37,910 nt of DNA from Desulfovibrio sp. GTDB lineage: Bacteria; Desulfobacterota; Desulfovibrionia; Desulfovibrionales; Desulfovibrionaceae. A model generated the notes under the pieces. That model had not been told where the DNA came from. It saw nothing but the letters and a program-made list of their open reading frames with translations, and searched no databases. The stretch is from assembly GCA_031288535.1 (NCBI GenBank), contig JAITRF010000051.1, positions 1 to 37,910 on the forward strand, given 5' to 3'. Both the position numbers and the translations under genes were made by a program. Positions 34,367 to 37,910 of the stretch are shown one piece after another (within the stretch, counting starts at the first letter, position 1; each line of letters starts with the position of its first letter).

Positions 34367-34618
34367 ATGAGCTTTTATGTTTTGGACGCTTGTGCTCCGG
34401 TCGCCCTGTTGCATGACGAATCAGGCGCCGACAAGGTAGCCGCCGCCATCTTGCAGCCGTTGCTCCGCCATTTTTTTCCGGACAGACAGTGCCTCGCACA
34501 GACGTGGATTGACGGGGCATTGTCTATTCATCACGCGCCGGTTCCTCGGCGTACGGTTGATGCCGGCGCTATAAATGGAGACATTTTGCCCCCTGAGCGA
34601 ATATCCCTGAAACCGTAG
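34367..34618 (+). pseudogene. PIN-domain toxin remnant
   Basis: MSFYVLDACAPVALLHDESG followed by ADKVAAAIL is the start of a PIN-domain (VapC-like) protein, where the Asp of LDACA is an active-site metal ligand. After about residue 30 the frame runs into unrelated sequence and stops at about 84 residues, well short of a ~130-residue PIN domain, without the later acidic residues. No ribosome site is clear and no antitoxin gene is adjacent. It is read as a decayed toxin gene. Confidence 0.55.
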
Positions 34619-34643
34619 CGGATTGTGGAAAATGTCGCCGCCC

Positions 34644-34672
34644 TCTTGCGGACGAAACGCGCAGCATATACT
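34644..34672 (+). promoter_or_regulatory. Candidate mreB promoter
   Basis: A near-consensus -10 TATACT (34667-34672) has TCTTGC (34644-34649) 17 bp upstream. It lies about 38 bp before the mreB start. The -10 is embedded in GCGCAGCATATACTATGCGC, a partial palindrome that could bind a regulator. Confidence 0.4.
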
Positions 34673-34710
34673 ATGCGCATAAAGTCGGACGGGGAAAAGC
34701 GGAGACAGGC

Positions 34711-35733
34711 ATGTTCAGCAGATTGTTCAGCATGTTCCGGAAAGATTTGGCGATGGATCTGGGGACCGCCAACACCCTGCTCTATACTCGCAAAAACGGC
34801 ATAGTGCTGAACGAACCCTCTGTGGTCGCCCTGGACACGGAACGCGGCAACGTTCTGGCCGTAGGCCGGGAGGCCAAGGAATTTCTCGGGCGCACCCCCA
34901 AGCGCATCAAGGCCATCCGGCCGATGCGCGACGGGGTGATTGCGGATTTCGAGGTCACGCGCCAGATGATCGCCTTTTTTATTAAAAAGGTAATCGCCGG
35001 CTTCAGTCTGGTCCGCCCGAGCATAGTGATCTGCGTGCCTACCGGCATTACCCAGGTGGAAAAAAGAGCCGTGGTCGAATCCGCGCAACAGGCGGGAGCG
35101 GCCGACGTGCGCCTGGTGGAGGAACCCATGGCCGCGGCCATCGGCGCGGGATTGCCTTTCCATTTGCCGCTCGGCAACATGGTGGTGGACATAGGCGGAG
35201 GCACCACGGAAGTCGCGATTATTTCCCTTTCTGCCATAGCTTATGCGGAATCCGTGCGGGTGGCGGGCGACGCCATGAACTTGGCCGTCCAGCGCTATTT
35301 CCAGAGCGAATTCCAGCTTTTTCTGGGCGAAAATATGTCCGAGCGCATCAAGATGGCAGTGGGCTCGGCCTTCCCGCTCCCGGAACAACTGGTGGTGGAG
35401 GTGGCCGGAAAAGACATGGTTTCCGGCGCTCCGCGTTCGGTGCGCGTGACCGACGGGCACCTGCGCGAAGCCCTGACGGATCCGGTGCGGGCCATCCTCC
35501 TGGCCGTGCATAAAGCCCTGGAAAAAACCCCCCCGGAACTGGCCGCCGACCTGATGGACAACGGCATCCTGCTGACCGGGGGCGGATCGCTGCTTAAAGG
35601 CCTGGATGCGCTTTTGCACAAAAGCACCGGACTGAACATCATGATCGACTCCGATCCCCTGACGACCGTGGTGCGCGGGACGGGCAAGACCCTGGAAGAC
35701 CAGCGCCTCTACGGCGGGGTCTACATCAACTGA
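34711..35733 (+). CDS. mreB: Rod shape-determining actin homologue MreB
   Basis: This 340-residue actin-fold ATPase polymerises under the inner membrane and directs elongation of the cell wall. Nucleotide-binding motifs are visible: DLGTANTLLYTRKNGIVLNE (phosphate-1, about residue 16), VVDIGGGTTEVAIISL (phosphate-2, about 160-175) and LLTGGGSLLKGLDALL (adenosine motif, about 290-305). EEPMAAAIGAGLPF is the connecting motif. MFSRLFSMFRKD is the amphipathic membrane-binding N-terminus. The start is ATG 34711 after GGAGA. mreC/mreD do not follow, so this gene is a lone mreB. Confidence 0.96.
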   Translation: MFSRLFSMFRKDLAMDLGTANTLLYTRKNGIVLNEPSVVALDTERGNVLAVGREAKEFLGRTPKRIKAIRPMRDGVIADFEVTRQMIAFFIKKVIAGFSLVRPSIVICVPTGITQVEKRAVVESAQQAGAADVRLVEEPMAAAIGAGLPFHLPLGNMVVDIGGGTTEVAIISLSAIAYAESVRVAGDAMNLAVQRYFQSEFQLFLGENMSERIKMAVGSAFPLPEQLVVEVAGKDMVSGAPRSVRVTDGHLREALTDPVRAILLAVHKALEKTPPELAADLMDNGILLTGGGSLLKGLDALLHKSTGLNIMIDSDPLTTVVRGTGKTLEDQRLYGGVYIN

Positions 35734-35762
35734 TTTTTTCAGAGCGTTTTCGCCTGCGGCCG

Positions 35763-35793
35763 TCTCTCCCCCGGCGGGGTTCGGGGCGGAGCC
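35763..35793 (-). repeat. R1 fragment after mreB
   Basis: CTCCCCCGGCGGGGTTCGGG and the GCGGAGCCC that follows match the core of R1 in the left-copy orientation. Only about 30 bp are conserved. It lies 30 bp after the mreB stop codon. Confidence 0.55.
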
Positions 35794-35862
35794 CGGTTAA
35801 CCGGCGTTTCCTCATACCGGATCGCATTGCCGCCCTTGAGGTCGGAGCGGTTTTGCGCAAAA

Positions 35863-35901
35863 TTCGTGCAAATCAGAAATTCAACTTGCGTTTTGCACGA
35901 A
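35863..35901. promoter_or_regulatory. Inverted-repeat operator candidate before the DUF4143 ATPase
   Basis: TTCGTGCAAA (35863-35872) and TTTGCACGAA (35892-35901) are perfect 10-bp inverted repeats separated by 19 bp, ending 20 bp before ATG 35922. The two half-sites lie about 2.8 helical turns apart. Confidence 0.4.
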
Positions 35902-35921
35902 CACCGCTTACTGCCATAGCC

Positions 35922-37103
35922 ATGATCACTCGAAATATCAGCGAGGAACTGCTGCGTTGCGCGGCGGAATATCCTGTGGTGACCATTCTCGGGCCGCGCC
36001 AGTCGGGAAAAACCACTTTGGCCCGTATGACGTTTCCGGACAAGCCGTATTTTTCTCTGGAAGACCCGGATATCCGCATGGCGGCCGAGGCCGACCCGCG
36101 GAGTTTTCTCGCGCGGATGGGGGAAGGCGGCATTCTGGACGAGATACAACGGCTCCCGTTGTTGCTTTCCTATATTCAGGGCATGGTTGACGGCATCGGA
36201 AAGCGCGGGCGGTTCATCCTGACCGGCAGCCATCAGCCGCGGCTGCATGAGGCGATCAGCCAGTCACTGGCGGGTCGGACGGCCATGCTGACCCTGTGGC
36301 CCTTTTCGCTGCATGAACTTCGGACGTACGCCGCGGCTCATGACCCCTTTGACCTGATTTGCCGCGGTTTTTTCCCCAGACTGCATGAAGAGGGACTGGA
36401 ACCCCGCCGGTTTTTCAACGGGTACCTGCAAACGTATGTTGAGCGGGATGTCCGCTCGTTAGTCCAGTTGCGCGACCTCTCTCTGTTCCAAAAATTCCTG
36501 ACGCTGCTGGCCGGACGGGTGGGACAAGTCGTCAATTTCGCTTCGCTGGGCAATGACGCGGGCGCTTCCGCCACAACGATCAGAAACTGGATTTCCGTCC
36601 TGAAGGCGTCCTATGTGATCTTTGAACTGCCTCCGTTTTTCGGGAACGTGCGAAAGCGGCTGGTCAAGTCTCCCAAGATATATTTCACCGATGTCGGCCT
36701 TGCCGCCTTTCTGCTCGGCATCCATACGCCGGCACAGGCTTCCCGCGACCCTCTGCGGGGAAACCTCTATGAAAATCTGGTCATCGCCGACATTGTGAAA
36801 AGCGCCCTGAATCTGGGCATCAGGCCGGAAATCCATTTTTTTCGGGATTCCCGCGGCAACGAAGTCGATCTGCTTGTCAGGGAGCGGGGAGTGCTTGTAC
36901 CGGTCGAGATCAAGTCAGCCGCGACTTTTTCCACGGATTTCGCCAAACGGCTCGAATGGTTCCAAACACTGGGCATCACGCCCGTCCTGCCCGGCGCGGT
37001 GCTGTATAACGGCGACCGGACCTTTGCCGTCCGCGGCGTCCGTGTCCTCAATCCGTTTCACGTGGAACATATTTGGCGGACTCTTACCGCTCCCGGAGCG
37101 TGA
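35922..37103 (+). CDS. ATP-binding protein of the AAA_14/DUF4143 family
   Basis: This 393-residue protein has a P-loop, TILGPRQSGKTTLARM (about residues 20-35), a Walker B-like GGILDEIQRLP (about 68-78) and sensor FILTGSHQP (about 98-106). The DUF4143 part (about 180-380) includes YVERDVRSL, the winged-helix-like NDAGASATTIRNWISVLKAS, and the nuclease-like FRDSRGNEVDLLV...VEIKSA motif. The family is common and often linked to mobile or defence genes; its exact role is unknown. The start ATG 35922 is chosen because it opens the family N-terminus MITRNISEELLRCAAEYP. Upstream residues overlap the inverted repeat. Confidence 0.88.
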   Translation: MITRNISEELLRCAAEYPVVTILGPRQSGKTTLARMTFPDKPYFSLEDPDIRMAAEADPRSFLARMGEGGILDEIQRLPLLLSYIQGMVDGIGKRGRFILTGSHQPRLHEAISQSLAGRTAMLTLWPFSLHELRTYAAAHDPFDLICRGFFPRLHEEGLEPRRFFNGYLQTYVERDVRSLVQLRDLSLFQKFLTLLAGRVGQVVNFASLGNDAGASATTIRNWISVLKASYVIFELPPFFGNVRKRLVKSPKIYFTDVGLAAFLLGIHTPAQASRDPLRGNLYENLVIADIVKSALNLGIRPEIHFFRDSRGNEVDLLVRERGVLVPVEIKSAATFSTDFAKRLEWFQTLGITPVLPGAVLYNGDRTFAVRGVRVLNPFHVEHIWRTLTAPGA

Positions 37104-37166
37104 AAAAAATTTCCGTTCTCCGACGCGGGCGTCTTCAAAGACAACGCGCCGCGCCGCTTCTTACGG

Positions 37167-37724
37167 TCAAGTGGCCGACAGGCACTCGTTCACAGACGCG
37201 ATGAGCCGTTCAATGTTAATCGGTTTGCTGCAATATGTATCCATTCCGACTTCCAGGCACTTTTCCTCATCGCGCTTCGTTGCGTTTGCTGTCAGCGCGA
37301 TTATCGGAATACGCCGTCTTCCCGGCGCGAAATTGTCTTTTTCAATTTCCCGGATTTTCTTCGTGGCGTCAAAGCCATCCATGTTCGGCATCTGGCAGTC
37401 CATCAGGATCAGCGAATACCGCTTCTTTTCAAACGCTTCGACCGCCTCCAGGCCGTCGGAAACAATTTCATACGCAAACCCCGACTGTTGCAGAATTTCG
37501 CCGATGACCATCTGGTTGATGGTGTTGTCCTCCGCAACCAGCAGCGGAAAATCGGCGCTACGGCGTACGGGCCGCACCGTTTCCACGGCGGGACTGTCGC
37601 CGTCCTGCCCTTCTTTTTTCTCATCGGCGCATTCGGTAAAAGGGAGAACAAACCAGAAAGTGGAACCCGCATGTTCGACGCTGTCAACGCCGATTTCTCC
37701 GCCCATCAATTCCACAAGCCGTTT
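37167..37724 (-). pseudogene. C-terminal fragment of a hybrid histidine kinase, cut by an insertion
   Basis: On the minus strand the frame reads KRLVELMGGEIGVDSVEHAG then STFWFVLPF, the end of a HATPase_c kinase domain. A linker follows, then a full receiver domain: LLVAEDNTINQMVIGEILQQ (acidic pair), LILMDCQMPNMDGF (phosphoacceptor Asp), ALTANA, CSKPI (Lys). The gene normally continues upstream with ATP-lid and histidine boxes, but at 37724/37725 kinase sequence stops and becomes GGACACTACC, the insertion-like end. An in-frame ATG in the element could in principle start a 193-residue product. The remainder of the kinase would lie beyond the insertion, outside the window. Confidence 0.75.
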
Positions 37725-37910
37725 GGTAGTGTCCAGAAATTTTCGCACTTTTTGTAGCCGCCATATGACGTCGGTTTTGGCGCTGCCTTGTGGAGCCGGC
37801 GCGGACCTTGCGAGCGATCCCCCCCGAGATATCGCGGCTGCAAGGTCCGTGACGGCTCCGATTCTACACTGATACCTCTTGTTTCATCCTCATATACCTT
37901 TGCGTTCCCC
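37725..37910 (-). mobile_element. Insertion-sequence end running off the window
   Basis: It begins GGTAGTGTCCAGAA, the same 14 bases as 33331-33344. It contains nested inverted stems, GGAGCCG...CGGCTCC (37792-37798 / 37853-37859) around GGACCTTGC...GCAAGGTCC (37803-37811 / 37840-37848), which would make a strong terminator. Upstream of that on the minus strand, the last codons of a frame open to the window edge end in a stop at 37864-37866 (RYMRMKQEVSV). This is consistent with a transposase gene reading toward the kinase fragment. The family is not identified. Confidence 0.45.

Overview
The window is about 37.9 kb of GC-rich chromosomal DNA and looks like a Gram-negative deltaproteobacterial (Desulfobacterota) sulfate-reducer-type genome, most likely Desulfovibrionaceae. 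This is inferred from the gene content and gene order: a Kdo transferase, a heptosyltransferase and TolC (outer membrane with LPS), a flavoredoxin-like flavin reductase, a lone FeoA, an aminofutalosine-deaminase-like amidohydrolase, and a glmM / 36-codon basic ORF / fmdB / purB / pyrE run. No rRNA or tRNA gene and no CRISPR array was seen.

Layout. 1-4435: a small accessory block (WcbI-like protein, amidohydrolase, FeoA, a His/Cys-rich small protein, flavin reductase) bracketed by two nearly identical ~135-bp inverted repeats (R1). 4436-7280: repeat-rich spacer, then a PAS-containing chemoreceptor. 7281-13309: lysS, lepA, lepB and waaA, all on the + strand. 13310-13856: a gene-free stretch packed with hairpins and repeats. 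13857-23992: tolC, glmM, a 36-aa basic protein, fmdB, purB, pyrE, an L,D-transpeptidase with two Cds6-like domains, a membrane-anchored partner, and glnS. 24111-26062 (minus): metF and a GT9 heptosyltransferase, overlapping by 4 nt. 26490-27756: a secreted phosphodiester glycosidase-like protein and a convergent unknown ORF. 28034-33168: a tightly overlapping nonulosonic (legionaminic-type) acid operon, legB-legC-legH and a single ORF fusing the synthase (LegI/NeuB) to the hydrolysing 2-epimerase (LegG/NeuC). 33169-37910: a more mobile tail with an Rpn-type nuclease, a PIN-domain remnant, mreB, a DUF4143 ATPase, and a hybrid histidine kinase cut off by an apparent insertion-sequence end.

The most striking non-coding signal is a set of dispersed intergenic palindromic elements, at least four families called R1-R4 here. 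They sit in most of the longer spacers. R2 (96 bp in its most complete copy, 14-bp perfect inverted ends) and R4 (~106 bp, nested conserved stems, each copy between short direct repeats) look like non-autonomous MITE- or ERIC-like elements. R3 is a hairpin-bearing repeat, one truncated copy of which runs up to the start of waaA.

The most interesting coding signal is the LegI-LegG fusion. Its linker contains a 9-bp tandem repeat that can change length without shifting frame. The operon supplies the dehydratase, aminotransferase, acetyltransferase, epimerase and synthase steps, but no CMP-transferase (LegF/NeuA) is in the window. All functional calls come from reading motifs by eye; no database search was run.
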